In this document: positions 51,070 through 61,918 of the stretch, piece by piece
How positions within the stretch are numbered: position 1 is the first letter of the stretch
How the letters are laid out: each line of letters starts with the position of its first letter
NCBI GenBank assembly: GCA_963702935.1
Contig: OY969772.1
Location: 3,038,001 to 3,102,000, forward strand
DNA: 64,000 bases
Source of the DNA: DAOTWA01 sp963702935
Lineage (GTDB): Bacteria; Chloroflexota; Anaerolineae; Anaerolineales; Anaerolineaceae
Direction of reading: 5' to 3'
Made by a program: the position numbers and the translations under genes
The notes under the pieces: model-generated
Told to the model about the DNA's origin: nothing
Database searches by the model: none
What the model saw: the letters and a program-made list of their open reading frames with translations, nothing else

Positions 51070-51225
51070 ACGCTTGGGGTGGCTCCCTGAGATGAGTTCG
51101 CTAAAGCTGGCTAAAGTATACTCAATAATCCATTCTCGGGAACGGAAATCGCCCGGATTCATTGCAGTATAATAAGGGGCGAGAAATGAAACTGGCCATC
51201 AGGCTATTCACTCTCAGGAGATTTT

Positions 51226-52398
51226 ATGAAACGTCTGTTACCGGTAATTACCGCCTTCGTGCTCTTGGCTACTTTGCTGCCCGTGCAGGAACCGGTGGCG
51301 GCCCAGAGCGGTGCTCCACAGGAACAGGAGCCTTACTCAGGCACCCCCATCTGTCTGCCAGATGCTTACCTGGCAACGCCGGCGGACTGCCTTCCGCTGG
51401 GACCTTCGGCTTATCTGACCAGCCTGGCCAAGCTGGGTCTAACTTTCCCCCCCAAGCCTCTGCCGGTCTACGATCCCAGTCCAGATCTGGTGCCGGCGCC
51501 CATCTCCTACGCCAAAATAGGGATCGAAGCCACTGATCCGGCGCCGGTCTATGCGACCCTGGATGACGCCGTCAACGGCGGCACGCCGGTCAGATACATC
51601 GAGGCCGGAGCGCTACGCTATGTTTCCTTCATTAATCAGCACGACGTGGGCAAAGCGCACTATTTGCAGCTCCCTTCAGGGGAGTGGATGCGGGCCTCTC
51701 CGGCGGCTTACAGCCATTTCCAGGGCTTGCTCTTTACCCAGACGCCGAGCAATGCCTTCGGCTGGATTCTGGACACCAACCAGAGTCGCATTGCCCCGGG
51801 TTATCTATCCCCGGAAACGGGCCACGAGCTGCACCGCATGGACGTGGTGCAGGTCTACGACATTCAAAAGAAGGATGGCACCGACTGGTACATGATCGGC
51901 CCGAGCGAATGGGTGGAACGGCGCTATATCCGCGCCATCACGCCTGATAAGGCCCCGCCGCCGGGGGTGGACAACAACCGCTGGATCGATGTCAACCTGT
52001 ACGAGCAGATCCTGTCCGTGTACGACAACGGACAGCTCGTGTTCGCCACCCTGATGGCGACCGGCATGGATCCCTTCTACACGCGTCCGGGATTGTTCAA
52101 GATTTACGAAAAGAAAGAATTGGAGACGATGAGCGGCGCCTTCGAAGCCAACCGCTCGGACTATTATTACCTGGAAGACGTGCCCTGGACGATGTACTTC
52201 GACGAGGACCGCGCCCTGCACGGGGCCTATTGGCGCGCCTGGTTCGGCGTGCCCCAGTCACATGGCTGCGTCAACCTCTCGGTGGGAGACGCGCACTGGC
52301 TCTTCGATTGGGCCAAACAAGGCGATTGGGTGTACGTGTGGGATCCTTCCGGACAGACCCCCACCGATCCCAGCCTCTACGGGCAGGGCGGCGCTTAA
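51226..52398 (+). CDS. L,D-transpeptidase (YkuD domain), secreted
   Basis: Cell-wall enzyme of 390 residues with a Sec signal (LLPVITAFVLLATLLPVQEP, cleavage near AAQS). The C-terminal YkuD domain starts near residue 250 (NRWIDVNLYEQILSVYDNG), carries ATGMDPFYTRPGLFKIYEK, then LHGAYWRAWFGVPQSHGCVN with the catalytic His and Cys, and LSVGDAHWLFDWAK. The 200 residues before it lie between signal and catalytic domain and may bind wall or protein. It likely makes 3-3 cross-links or attaches proteins. AGGAG lies before the ATG; a family A palindrome follows the gene. Confidence 0.92.
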   Translation: MKRLLPVITAFVLLATLLPVQEPVAAQSGAPQEQEPYSGTPICLPDAYLATPADCLPLGPSAYLTSLAKLGLTFPPKPLPVYDPSPDLVPAPISYAKIGIEATDPAPVYATLDDAVNGGTPVRYIEAGALRYVSFINQHDVGKAHYLQLPSGEWMRASPAAYSHFQGLLFTQTPSNAFGWILDTNQSRIAPGYLSPETGHELHRMDVVQVYDIQKKDGTDWYMIGPSEWVERRYIRAITPDKAPPPGVDNNRWIDVNLYEQILSVYDNGQLVFATLMATGMDPFYTRPGLFKIYEKKELETMSGAFEANRSDYYYLEDVPWTMYFDEDRALHGAYWRAWFGVPQSHGCVNLSVGDAHWLFDWAKQGDWVYVWDPSGQTPTDPSLYGQGGA

Positions 52399-52410
52399 GG
52401 CTTGCAATCA

Positions 52411-52441
52411 GACCCTAGAGGTCTTTAAGACCTCTAGGGTC
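52411..52441. terminator. Family A palindrome between convergent genes
   Basis: gaccctagaggtctt (52411-52425) and aagacctctagggtc (52427-52441) form a perfect 15-bp stem around one base. It lies between the stops of the L,D-transpeptidase and the lipoprotein gene, so it fits a bidirectional terminator. Two positions differ from the other family A copies, on both arms alike. Confidence 0.75.
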
Positions 52442-52447
52442 TCCATC

Positions 52448-53566
52448 TCAGGGAGCCAGGGTCAGCAGCTCGCTGGAGATGGCCGCGTTGCCGGTAATGG
52501 GATCGTCCGGCTGGCGCACGAGGAGGCGTACGTTGGTAGGCGCCGATACCGTGTAAGGAATATCCACCGCAAAAAAGCTGTAGTCGGTCTCCCCGCTCGC
52601 CATGGGCACGGAAGCCATGCGCGAAGCGATGATTGCCCCCTGGTCGTTCAACACCTCGAACACCAGGGGCTGATCGTTTAACGGCCTGGCTTCGCCGGTC
52701 ACGATGAGGTGCCCGCCGGTGACGGTCTGGTTCTCTGCGGGCGACTGGATATCGAAGGGCTCCAGCGGCTCGGGAGCGGGGTTGATCTCATCCTCGCCTA
52801 CAGACAGCAGCACCAGCTCGACCGAGCTGAGCGCGATGGGGCGCCCGGCGGTGTCTTCCACGCTGATCTGCAAGCGCGCGGCTTCCGCCGCCCCCGGAAT
52901 CTCGAAGTCGATCTTGGGGTTGATGCCGAAGCGCGCCCCCTTGGGCATCCCGTAATCGAGCACCTGGCGGGTGATTACGCGCCCGTTTTCCCCGATCAGC
53001 TCGACTTTGACGATGTTCTTGGCCCCGGGAATTACCGAGGCTTCCAGGGAGATGGGGGAAGTGACTTTGGAGAGGGAGCCGGGTGAAAGGATGCGCAGGT
53101 AAGCCAGGGGGAGTTGCGGGGTGGGTGTGTAGGTGGGCGTGGCCGTATAACGGGGGGTACGGGTGGGGGTGGCCGTATAGCAGGGTCCGTTACTGGGGCA
53201 GGGGGTGGCGGTGGGAGGATTCTGCAGGAGGGCGAACTGCGTCTGCACCGAGGAGAGGATCGCTTCGCCGGTCTGGGTGGCCTGGGCCTGGTCGGAGCTG
53301 AGGGTGGGCAGCGTTTCGGTCGCCGGGAGAGTATCCGGCGGGGCGGGCGTGTCTGCCAGCCCGGAAGTGGGGGCCTCCGCCTGGGTCTCGCCGGGTAGCT
53401 CAAGGGTGGCGGTTGAGGTAGGAGACGCCAGCAGCGCCGCGGGGGTGGGATTCGCCAGGCCGGGCAGACTCGCGCAGGCATTTAATAGGGCCAGGCTGCC
53501 CAGCGCCACGAGCAGGCCAAGGGAAGTGAATTTAGAGAGGGAAAGGCGCAGGGCGGGAGGCAGCAT
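52448..53566 (-). CDS. Lipoprotein with Thr/Pro-rich linker
   Basis: A 372-residue predicted lipoprotein: signal LGLLVALGSLALLNAC ends with Cys31. Residues 32-150 are low in complexity, with TPTRTPRYTATPTYTPTP-type repeats. The rest forms two beta-rich Ig-like units, with SPISLEASVIPGAKNIVKVE near 165 and SPAENQTVTGGHLIVTGEAR near 270. The second unit resembles the Gmad2/Big-type domains of spore and cell-surface proteins, but I am not sure. Function unknown. The Thr/Pro linker style is common in Anaerolineae. Confidence 0.75.
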   Translation of the reverse strand: MLPPALRLSLSKFTSLGLLVALGSLALLNACASLPGLANPTPAALLASPTSTATLELPGETQAEAPTSGLADTPAPPDTLPATETLPTLSSDQAQATQTGEAILSSVQTQFALLQNPPTATPCPSNGPCYTATPTRTPRYTATPTYTPTPQLPLAYLRILSPGSLSKVTSPISLEASVIPGAKNIVKVELIGENGRVITRQVLDYGMPKGARFGINPKIDFEIPGAAEAARLQISVEDTAGRPIALSSVELVLLSVGEDEINPAPEPLEPFDIQSPAENQTVTGGHLIVTGEARPLNDQPLVFEVLNDQGAIIASRMASVPMASGETDYSFFAVDIPYTVSAPTNVRLLVRQPDDPITGNAAISSELLTLAP

Positions 53567-53663
53567 GGGAATAATGATACCATGAAAGGGGGAACAGCCT
53601 CCGGCGCGAAGAGAACCCTCCGGCCTCCTTACGAAGAGGAGCTTTTGAGCGATGGGAGCAGAG

Positions 53664-54029
53664 CTACTGGCTGGTGTACTTGCGGATGGTCTCCAGGAGA
53701 ACCTTGAGGCTGACCGGCTTGGTCAGGTAGCCCTGAGCGCCGGCGGCCTCGACCAGCTCGCTGTCGTTCAGGTTCATGCCTGCGGATAGGACGATCACGG
53801 GAATATCCGCAGTGCCCGGTTGGGCGCGTAGCCGGGAGAGGACGGTCAGCCCGTCCATATCCGGCATCATCATGTCCAACATAACCAGATCGGGGGTCTG
53901 TTCAGCCGCCTTTTTCAGGGCCTCTTCCCCGGAGACGCACAGGACGGCTTTGTGCCCCAGCACTTCGGCGGCTTTCCCCAGGATTTCCAGGGTGATATGG
54001 TCATCGTCTACAAACAATATGTTCGCCAT
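53664..54029 (-). CDS. Single-domain response regulator
   Basis: CheY-like receiver of 121 residues: NILFVDDDHITLEIL (acidic pocket), PDLVMLDMMMPDMDGLTVLS with the phospho-acceptor Asp, VPVIVLSAG-like IPVIVLSAGMN, and GYLTKPVSLKVL with the conserved Lys. No output domain is present. No histidine kinase gene lies nearby. A family A palindrome lies in the 87-base gap to the M32 gene downstream of that gene's end. Confidence 0.92.
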   Translation of the reverse strand: MANILFVDDDHITLEILGKAAEVLGHKAVLCVSGEEALKKAAEQTPDLVMLDMMMPDMDGLTVLSRLRAQPGTADIPVIVLSAGMNLNDSELVEAAGAQGYLTKPVSLKVLLETIRKYTSQ

Positions 54030-54070
54030 GGTCTTTCGTCCCCAATGTTCCTGTGCCTGGTCTGATGGTA

Positions 54071-54101
54071 GACCCTAAAGGTCTTTAAGACCTTTAGGGT
54101 C
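54071..54101. terminator. Family A palindrome
   Basis: gaccctaaaggtctt (54071-54085) and aagacctttagggtc (54087-54101) form a perfect 15-bp stem around one base. It lies 15 bases past the M32 carboxypeptidase stop on the minus strand and upstream of the response regulator, a likely terminator. Confidence 0.75.
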
Positions 54102-54116
54102 TTTCGTGCTCAAGCC

Positions 54117-55619
<1,503 letters not shown>

Positions 55620-55758
55620 AAAAGTTTCCAGCTACAGCTAAAAGAACTGAGCCACAAAGATACACAGGCCACAGAAAAACCTTTAAGAAAAACTTCTGCG
55701 CACCCCGTGTCTCTGCGGTGAAAAGATCCGCACAATCCATGCGAACTTCTTTAACAGC

Positions 55759-56700
55759 TCAGGCGACTTTCCAGCGCAAATTCCCGCCGCCCAGGGCCGC
55801 CAGAATCTCGGTGGAGATATCGACCGCGGCGCGCTGTTGCGCTTCGGCAGTTTGCGCGCCGATATGAGGAGTGCAGATCACGTGGGGATGGCTCACCAGG
55901 GGAGTTTGCCCGGGGGGCTCCGTCGCAAAGACGTCCAGGGCCGCGCCGGCGACCTTGCCCAATTCCAGAGCCTCCAGCAGGGCAGCCTCATCGATGACGC
56001 CGCCTCGAGCGGCGCACACGATGCGCACGCCGGCCTTCATCTTGGCGAAGGCAGCGCTCCCCAAAATACCGCGGGTCTCGCTGGTCAACGGCACGTGCAA
56101 GGAGATCATGTCCGCGCGGGCGTACAGCTCGTCGAGGTCGACGGCATCGGCCCCTCTTTCGCGGATGACGTCAGCCGGGAGAAGCGGATCGTAGCCGATG
56201 ACGTTCATCCCAAACGCAGCCGCGCGCACGCCCACCGCCGCGCCGATGCGCCCAAAACCGATGACGCCCAGGGTCTTGCCGTATAATTCGCCGCCTTCAA
56301 ACTCTTTCTTGAGCCATTTTCCGGCCTTCATGCTGGCGTCGGCGCGGGCAATCTCGCGCACGAGGGAAAGCATCATGCCGAAGGTCAATTCCGCCACGGA
56401 AAGCGTGGTGGCCAGGGGCGAATTGACCACGGTTACACCGTGCTCGCGAGCGGAAGACAGATCGATGTTGTCTACGCCGACACCCGCACGGCCCACAGCT
56501 TTCAGCTTCGACGCCGCTGCGAAAACCGCCGGGGTGACTTTGGTGCGGCCGCGCACGATGAGAGCCTCATATTCCCCCACAATTTTAAGCAGCTCGTCGG
56601 CAGAGATGCCTGTACGGTCATCTACTTGAGCGGATTCCCGCAGAATGGTTTGCCCGTTTTCTTCCAGGCCGTCGGTGAGCAGGATTTTCCAAGCAGACAT
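55759..56700 (-). CDS. D-3-phosphoglycerate dehydrogenase-like protein
   Basis: D-2-hydroxyacid dehydrogenase of 313 residues resembling the catalytic part of SerA. It starts MSAWKILLTDGLEENGQTIL, has LKAVGRAGVGVDNIDLSSA, TTLSVAELTFGMMLSL, the NAD site LGVIGFGRIGAAVGVRAAAF, the catalytic Arg in AARGGVIDEAALLEAL, Glu in ALDVFATEPP and His in CTPHIGAQTAEAQ. No ACT or ASB regulatory domain follows, so the protein is short for SerA. ATG 56700 has GGAG 9 bases upstream. No other serine genes are near. A related hydroxyacid substrate is possible. Confidence 0.88.
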   Translation of the reverse strand: MSAWKILLTDGLEENGQTILRESAQVDDRTGISADELLKIVGEYEALIVRGRTKVTPAVFAAASKLKAVGRAGVGVDNIDLSSAREHGVTVVNSPLATTLSVAELTFGMMLSLVREIARADASMKAGKWLKKEFEGGELYGKTLGVIGFGRIGAAVGVRAAAFGMNVIGYDPLLPADVIRERGADAVDLDELYARADMISLHVPLTSETRGILGSAAFAKMKAGVRIVCAARGGVIDEAALLEALELGKVAGAALDVFATEPPGQTPLVSHPHVICTPHIGAQTAEAQQRAAVDISTEILAALGGGNLRWKVA

Positions 56701-56808
56701 CTGAGATCTCCTTTTGCTTAATAAGAAATGATACAACACTGAGGGATCATCCACTATCCCCCCCGCTCTATTTTACCTCAAATCTCTACGAGGGTATCCT
56801 CGAAATGG

Positions 56809-57987
56809 CTAGCGAACGATTTCCCGACTGCGGGATTTGTTGTAACCGATGTAGCTGAATTCCTGCGGGTGATAAGCGTACAGGGTATAATCGGCCACCT
56901 CGAAGCCGTGGCGGAAGAGCAGCTCGAACTCCGGCTGGGTTAGACGCCGGATGACGGTGGGGAAGGTTTCGGCGCGCTGCGCGTCCGCTGCGCTCAGGCA
57001 GCCGGGCGCCAGGGCGGAAGCCTCGGCTTCACGGCCGGCCTCGCTGAGGGTGTAAGCGCAGGTCTTGCCGATCTGCAGGAACCCGCCGGGGTCCTGGTGG
57101 TTGATGATGCGCTCCAGGATGGCCCGCGCGCGCAGCGAGCGCACCTGATCCATCATGATGCCGGTGGCCAGGCGCATGAGCGCCTTGGCGCCGGCCTGGT
57201 AGCTCTCCGGCTTCGAGCGCCCGGCCCCATCGCTCACGATGAGGAATTGGATATCCTGCTTCCAACCCTTGATGAAATCTGCCAGCCCTTCCAGGCCATG
57301 ATTGTCGTATACGCCGCCGTCCCACAGGTGCAGGGTGGGGAAGGCGGGCTGGATCGCCTCGGTCTTGCGGGCGGCTATGGCGGCCGGGTCGCCGGCCTCT
57401 TTCGGCTCGTCGGTATACTGGAACCACTTGAAGGGTTGGGTGGCGAGGGTGAGCGGCCCGATCAGGCCCGGGAAACCGGCGGAGGAGGCCATCGCGTCGC
57501 TCAGGGGCAGGTGCGTATCGTAGGAATAGCCGAAGGCATAATCTCCCATGCGGAAGCGCTCGAAGCGCCAGTTCTTGCCGGTCTCGTAGCATGTGGCGTT
57601 GATCATCCAACGGGGACTTTCGGGCAGGTCGCTGAGGGCAGCCGTGACGCCCCAACGCTCGCGGATCAGCCTCGAAAGCTCGCTGGCGTGTGTCTCGAAG
57701 AAGCGCCAGGGAGCCAGGAGGGTGTTCCAGATCAGGTCGCGCTGCAAGTCCTGGGTGATGAACAGCTCGTGGCAGCGCGGCAGGACTTTGGCCAGGAACT
57801 CCTCGCCGGACGGCCAGTCCAGGCCGTTGACGGTGTACACCAGGCCGGCGCACAGGCTGCCGCCGGAGACCGTGGAAAGGAAAGCCACTTCTTCCAGGCG
57901 GTGGCTTTCTGCCAGGCGCGCCAGGACGCCCAGGTGGAAAACGGAGGCGCGAAAGCCTCCACCGGATAAAGCCAGACCGATCTTCAT
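56809..57987 (-). CDS. Patatin-like phospholipase
   Basis: Acyl hydrolase of 392 residues with the Ser-Asp dyad of patatins: the oxyanion motif LALSGGGFRASVFHLGVL at residues 5-22, the nucleophile elbow STVSGGSLCAGLVY near residue 42, and LWDGGVYDNHGLEGLADFI with the catalytic Asp near residue 225. No signal peptide is visible. The long insert around residues 90-150 is poorly conserved. It may act on membrane lipids in the cytoplasm. It stands alone. Confidence 0.9.
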   Translation of the reverse strand: MKIGLALSGGGFRASVFHLGVLARLAESHRLEEVAFLSTVSGGSLCAGLVYTVNGLDWPSGEEFLAKVLPRCHELFITQDLQRDLIWNTLLAPWRFFETHASELSRLIRERWGVTAALSDLPESPRWMINATCYETGKNWRFERFRMGDYAFGYSYDTHLPLSDAMASSAGFPGLIGPLTLATQPFKWFQYTDEPKEAGDPAAIAARKTEAIQPAFPTLHLWDGGVYDNHGLEGLADFIKGWKQDIQFLIVSDGAGRSKPESYQAGAKALMRLATGIMMDQVRSLRARAILERIINHQDPGGFLQIGKTCAYTLSEAGREAEASALAPGCLSAADAQRAETFPTVIRRLTQPEFELLFRHGFEVADYTLYAYHPQEFSYIGYNKSRSREIVR

Positions 57988-58063
57988 TTCTCCCTCCTTA
58001 CTACCGGTAAACCTGACAAGGATAAGACGCTCAAGATCTACTTCGGGATAGGCTAACGTCTAC

Positions 58064-58166
58064 TTAACCCAAGTTGCTACCTTGTCATGCTTCCCCAAGG
58101 GGATGCTAGCGCGATCACTTCGTTCAGCATGACCGGGCTTGTGTGGAAGGTGGCAACTTGGGTTAA
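58064..58166. repeat. 103-bp inverted-repeat element
   Basis: ttaacccaagttgctacctt (58064-58083) pairs with aaggtggcaacttgggttaa (58147-58166) with one mismatch. Inside are gtcatgct and agcatgac arms and ttcgttcagcatgac, a motif also seen near 42330 (gctccgctcagcatgac). It has the look of a small non-coding mobile or REP-like element. The rest of 57988-58347 holds no gene. Confidence 0.7.
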
Positions 58167-58284
58167 TTATAGACAAAAAAGCCCACGAAAATCAAATTCA
58201 ATGGGCCAGAAATCCCGGTCCTGCCTGTGGCGGCCGGCTGGGTGGATTACCTGCGGTGGATCGGGGAAGTGACCTGGGAAAGAG

Positions 58285-58313
58285 GTAGGGGCGCAGCCAC
58301 GCTGCGCCCCTAC
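58285..58313 (-). terminator. Hairpin after the MacB-like permease gene
   Basis: gtaggggcgcag (58285-58296) pairs perfectly with ctgcgcccctac (58302-58313) around a 5-base loop, 35 bases past the permease stop, where the MacAB-like operon should end. Confidence 0.7.
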
Positions 58314-58347
58314 TAAAATTATGCTGGCTCCTGAGGGATGGATGCGC

Positions 58348-59574
58348 TTACTCGTAGCGCAGGGCCTCGACCGGCTCCAGGCTGGCGGCGCGGTTGGCGG
58401 GGTAAGCGCCGAAGAACAGCCCCACCGCAGTGGAGAAGAGGGTGGCCAGGAGAATAGCTTGCAAACCGACGGTGGGGTTGATAGGCGTGTTGCTGGCGGC
58501 GGCGATGCGCCCTACGACGAAGGCGATCAGCCAACCGAAGCCAATGCCTACGATGCCTCCGAACAGGCTAAGCAAGGACGATTCGGTCAGGAACTGGATG
58601 AGGATGTCGCGCTTGCGGGCCCCTAAAGCTTTGCGCAAGCCGATCTCGCGGGTGCGCTCGGTAACCGAGACCAGCATGATGTTCATGATGCCGATGCCGC
58701 CCACCAGCAAGGAAATGGCCGCGATGCCGCCCAGGAAGATGGTGAGCACGCCGGTGATGGTGGAAGCCGTGGAGACGAAATCTTGCTGGGAGAAGACGGT
58801 GAAATCATCCAGACCCAACTTGGTGCGATGGCGGGTGCGCAGCACCTGGGAAATCTCATCGGAAGCCTGAGTGACGTCGCTGGAGCTGGAAGCCTGGACG
58901 AAAATGATGTCCACCTGATTGCTGGAGCGGCGCAGCAGACGGCCCTGGGCAGTGGTCATGGGCACCAGGGTGACGTTATCCTCGCTGCCGAAAGAGCCGC
59001 CGCCCTTGGGAGCCAGGACGCCGAGAATGCGGAAAGGCTGGCCCTCGATGCGAATGGTCTCGCCGACCAACCCTTCGCGGCGGTTGAAGAGCTTATCGGC
59101 CACCTGGGATCCGATCACGGCGACGGAGGCGCGCCCCAACAGGTTTTCATCGGTGATGAAGCTTCCCTCGGTCAGGGTGTAATTGCGCACGGTCTGGTAG
59201 GCGGGGGTGATGCCGGTGATTTGAGTCGTGGTGGTCTCGCCGCCGAAGGTAGCCGTTCCGTTGCCCTGGATGATGGGCGCGACTGCGTCTACCGAGGGCG
59301 CCTGAAAGGGGTCGGCGATAGCTTGCGCGTCTTGTAGGGTGAGGGGCTGGACGTTGTGCACAGTCTGTTGCATATTTCCACTAAAGACAAACAACAGGTT
59401 GGTGCCGATGCCAGAGATCGAGCCGGTAATGGCATTTTGAGCGCCCTGGCCCACCGCCAACATGGCGATCACCGCGGCTACCCCAATAACGATGCCCAGG
59501 ATGGTCAATCCGGAGCGAAGCTTGTTCGAAACGAGGCTTTGCATGGCCTCGATGATTCCCTGTCCGATGTTCAT
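58348..59574 (-). CDS. MacB-like ABC transporter permease
   Basis: FtsX/MacB-type permease of 408 residues with four membrane segments: one near the N-terminus (LTILGIVIGVAAVIAMLAVG), then a large extracytoplasmic domain (about 50-270), and three at the end. Family marks include MQSLVSNKLRSGLTILGI, GGIGIMNIMLVSVTERTREI and the C-terminal GAYPANRAASLEPVEALRYE. It works with the adjacent ATPase and membrane-fusion protein to drive export or extract lipoproteins or peptides. It overlaps the ATPase gene by 4 bp. Confidence 0.94.
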   Translation of the reverse strand: MNIGQGIIEAMQSLVSNKLRSGLTILGIVIGVAAVIAMLAVGQGAQNAITGSISGIGTNLLFVFSGNMQQTVHNVQPLTLQDAQAIADPFQAPSVDAVAPIIQGNGTATFGGETTTTQITGITPAYQTVRNYTLTEGSFITDENLLGRASVAVIGSQVADKLFNRREGLVGETIRIEGQPFRILGVLAPKGGGSFGSEDNVTLVPMTTAQGRLLRRSSNQVDIIFVQASSSSDVTQASDEISQVLRTRHRTKLGLDDFTVFSQQDFVSTASTITGVLTIFLGGIAAISLLVGGIGIMNIMLVSVTERTREIGLRKALGARKRDILIQFLTESSLLSLFGGIVGIGFGWLIAFVVGRIAAASNTPINPTVGLQAILLATLFSTAVGLFFGAYPANRAASLEPVEALRYE

Positions 59575-60251
59575 ACCTGCGCCTCCACCAATCCATCCCG
59601 CAACCGGATCACACGCTGGGTTTGAGCGGCGATGCCCGGGTCGTGGGTAACAATAATGATGGTCGTCCCGCGTTCGCGGTTCAACGTAAGGATTAGCTCC
59701 ATGATCTCTTTGCCTGATTTCGAGTCCAGGTTGCCGGTAGGCTCGTCGGCCATGATGATGGCCGGGTTATTGACCAGGGCCCGCGCGATGGCCACGCGCT
59801 GTTGCTGCCCGCCCGAAAGCTCTTTGGGGCGGTGATTTACGCGGTCGGCCAGGCCGACCGATTCCAGCGCCTCGAGGGCGTGCTGGTGGCGGTCTTTGCT
59901 TACGCCGGCGTAGCGCAAAGGAAGCTCTACATTCGCCAGGGCAGACGCGCGCGGCAGCAGGTTGAAGCTCTGGAAGACGAACCCCACCTTGCGGTTGCGG
60001 ATGACGGCGAGCTGGTCGCCGTTAAGTTTGGAAACGAGCTCGCCATCCAGGACATATTCTCCATCGGTGGGGCGGTCCAGACAGCCGAGGATGTTCATCA
60101 GGGTGGACTTGCCCGAGCCGGAGGGCCCCATGATCGAGACGATCTCGCCGCGGTGAATGCGCAGGGACACGCCTCGCAGCGCCTCCACCAACACCTCGCC
60201 CATGCGGTAGACCTTGGTCAGGTTTTCCGCGGTGATGACCCAATCCTCCAT
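59571..60251 (-). CDS. MacB/LolD-like ABC transporter ATPase
   Basis: ATPase of 226 residues: Walker A IMGPSGSGKSTLMNILGCLD, Q-loop FVFQSFNLLPRASAL, signature ELSGGQQQRVAIARALVNNP, Walker B IIMADEPTGNLDSKSG and the H-loop IIIVTHDPGIAAQ. The Glu-Pro-Thr-Gly-Asn-Leu-Asp stretch is typical of the MacB/LolD/FtsE group. ATG 60251 follows GGAGGGGGG; the frame runs 39 bases further upstream, into the preceding gene. It overlaps the permease gene by 4 bp. Confidence 0.95.
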   Translation of the reverse strand: MEDWVITAENLTKVYRMGEVLVEALRGVSLRIHRGEIVSIMGPSGSGKSTLMNILGCLDRPTDGEYVLDGELVSKLNGDQLAVIRNRKVGFVFQSFNLLPRASALANVELPLRYAGVSKDRHQHALEALESVGLADRVNHRPKELSGGQQQRVAIARALVNNPAIIMADEPTGNLDSKSGKEIMELILTLNRERGTTIIIVTHDPGIAAQTQRVIRLRDGLVEAQV

Positions 60252-60255
60252 GGGC

Positions 60256-61674
60256 TTACCCCCCTCCCTGCCCCTGCATGATGATGCCACCGCTGCCGGG
60301 CTGTATTTCAGCCGGCGGGTTAAGGATGATCGTATCGCCGGCTTGCACGTCCCCGGAGAGCACTTCGCTCATCGTATCGGAGGAGGCGCCCAATTCGACG
60401 TTGGCGGCGACAGATTGGCCGCCGCGCAGGATGTAGACGACGCGCTGGTTATTCTTGATGCGCACGGCGCGATTCGGCACCAGGAGGGCATCGTTGATCT
60501 GGTTGACTACCATATTGACGGCTGCGGTCATGGCGGGGCGTACTTCCTGGTCGGGGTTGAGCAGCTCGACGGTTACCGTGAAGTTCACCGTCCCCTGGCT
60601 GGCTGAGCCAACGTTGGCTACCTGGGTAACCTTGCCGGAGTATTCCTTGCCGTTGATGGCGTCGAAGGTCAAGCTGACGTCCTGGCCCGGCTTGATGTTG
60701 TTGATATCGATTTCGGAGACCTGTACATCCACCAGCAGGTGGGCGAGGTCATCCAGGCGGAACATCACCGTGCCTGGACCAACCTGGTCCCCGGGCTTGA
60801 GGTCGATTTCAGTGACGGTGGCGTCGAAGGGCGCAACGATACTATCCAGATTGAGGGTGGCCTGAATAGCGTCCACGCGCGCCTGAGCCGCCGCTACGTC
60901 CTGGGGATCCGGGCCGTTCTTGAGGCGGTCCCATTCACGCTGGGCGTCCTGGAGCTGGGCTTTGGCTACCGCCAGGTTGCCGGCGGCGATGCTGATGTCC
61001 TGGCTGGTGGGCTTGCCCTTGATCCAGTTCAGATTGGCCAGGGCCTGGTCGCGGGCGATCTGAGCGGCGGTCAGGCTGTTGAGGGACGCGGTTTTGATGA
61101 CGTTACCATCGGGATAATTGGCGACCCGCTCGTAAGTGGATTGGGCCTGGGCCAGGCGATTCACGGCCAGGTCGTAGTTGGACTGGGCGTTATCGATGTC
61201 GGTTTGGTCTCCGCGCGGGTAGGCCAGACCTTCGTATTTCGTCTGGGCGTCGTCCACAGCTTTCTGCGCCTGAGCCATGTTCTGCTGGGCCTGAGCGATG
61301 GCGCTGGAGGAGCTTTTGAGATTATCCAGGTTGCGTTGCGCGGTGACCAGATCGGCCTCGGCCAGGATGACGTTTTGAGGCAGAGAAGATTTGTCCAGCC
61401 GCGCCAACAACTGGCCCTTACTGACGCGGTCGCCCAGATTAACGTCCACAGAGGCGAGCGTGCCGGTGGTCTGCCAGGTCAGCAGGGTGGTCTGGTTGGC
61501 GCGCACCGTGCCGGTGGCGCCGACGGTCGCCACCAGCGAGCCGCGCGCCACGGTGTCGGTCTGGAAAAGGGACGCGGCAACAGCCTGGGCATTCTGGATC
61601 TGTCGGTAAACAAAAAAGCCGCCGACTGCCATAAGCGCCACGATAACCACGAGAATAATCGTTTTTTTCTTCAT
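60256..61674 (-). CDS. Membrane fusion protein (MacA/HlyD-like)
   Basis: Periplasmic adaptor of 472 residues, membrane-anchored by IILVVIVALMAVGGFFVYRQ near the N-terminus. The order is barrel-sandwich first half (TVRANQTTLLTWQTTGTLAS), a long helical hairpin (about 105-280) with DNAQSNYDLAVNRLAQAQST, the second half (IVAPFDATVTEIDLKPGDQV), a beta-barrel, and a Gly-rich tail GSGGIIMQGQGGG. ATG 61674 has GGAGG upstream. It is first in a three-gene operon with the ATPase and permease, so a MacAB-type exporter is likely; no outer-membrane TolC gene is nearby. Confidence 0.92.
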   Translation of the reverse strand: MKKKTIILVVIVALMAVGGFFVYRQIQNAQAVAASLFQTDTVARGSLVATVGATGTVRANQTTLLTWQTTGTLASVDVNLGDRVSKGQLLARLDKSSLPQNVILAEADLVTAQRNLDNLKSSSSAIAQAQQNMAQAQKAVDDAQTKYEGLAYPRGDQTDIDNAQSNYDLAVNRLAQAQSTYERVANYPDGNVIKTASLNSLTAAQIARDQALANLNWIKGKPTSQDISIAAGNLAVAKAQLQDAQREWDRLKNGPDPQDVAAAQARVDAIQATLNLDSIVAPFDATVTEIDLKPGDQVGPGTVMFRLDDLAHLLVDVQVSEIDINNIKPGQDVSLTFDAINGKEYSGKVTQVANVGSASQGTVNFTVTVELLNPDQEVRPAMTAAVNMVVNQINDALLVPNRAVRIKNNQRVVYILRGGQSVAANVELGASSDTMSEVLSGDVQAGDTIILNPPAEIQPGSGGIIMQGQGGG

Positions 61675-61918
61675 TATTTTAACCCTCCAGTAGGAGCGGA
61701 ACATCGGGCACGCCAGAAAGAGGCGGCCTTGTTCCGATCGGTCATAAATTCTAATCGAAAATTAAGAAAACTGAAATACCCATCGGGCGGATCTTACAAA
61801 TTGTTAATAATCACCTAAGCCAGGCTTTGGGGCCGCTGAAGTATAATTTTGGGGCGATCTTGAAATGGATTCTGGATGGAAAAGGGCGTGCGACGAAAAC
61901 CACGAGCGGCGTTTACGA

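Noticed and set aside
61842..61847. Full promoter for the HEXXH protein
   Set aside because: Only a -10-like TATAAT is present; no -35 at proper spacing.
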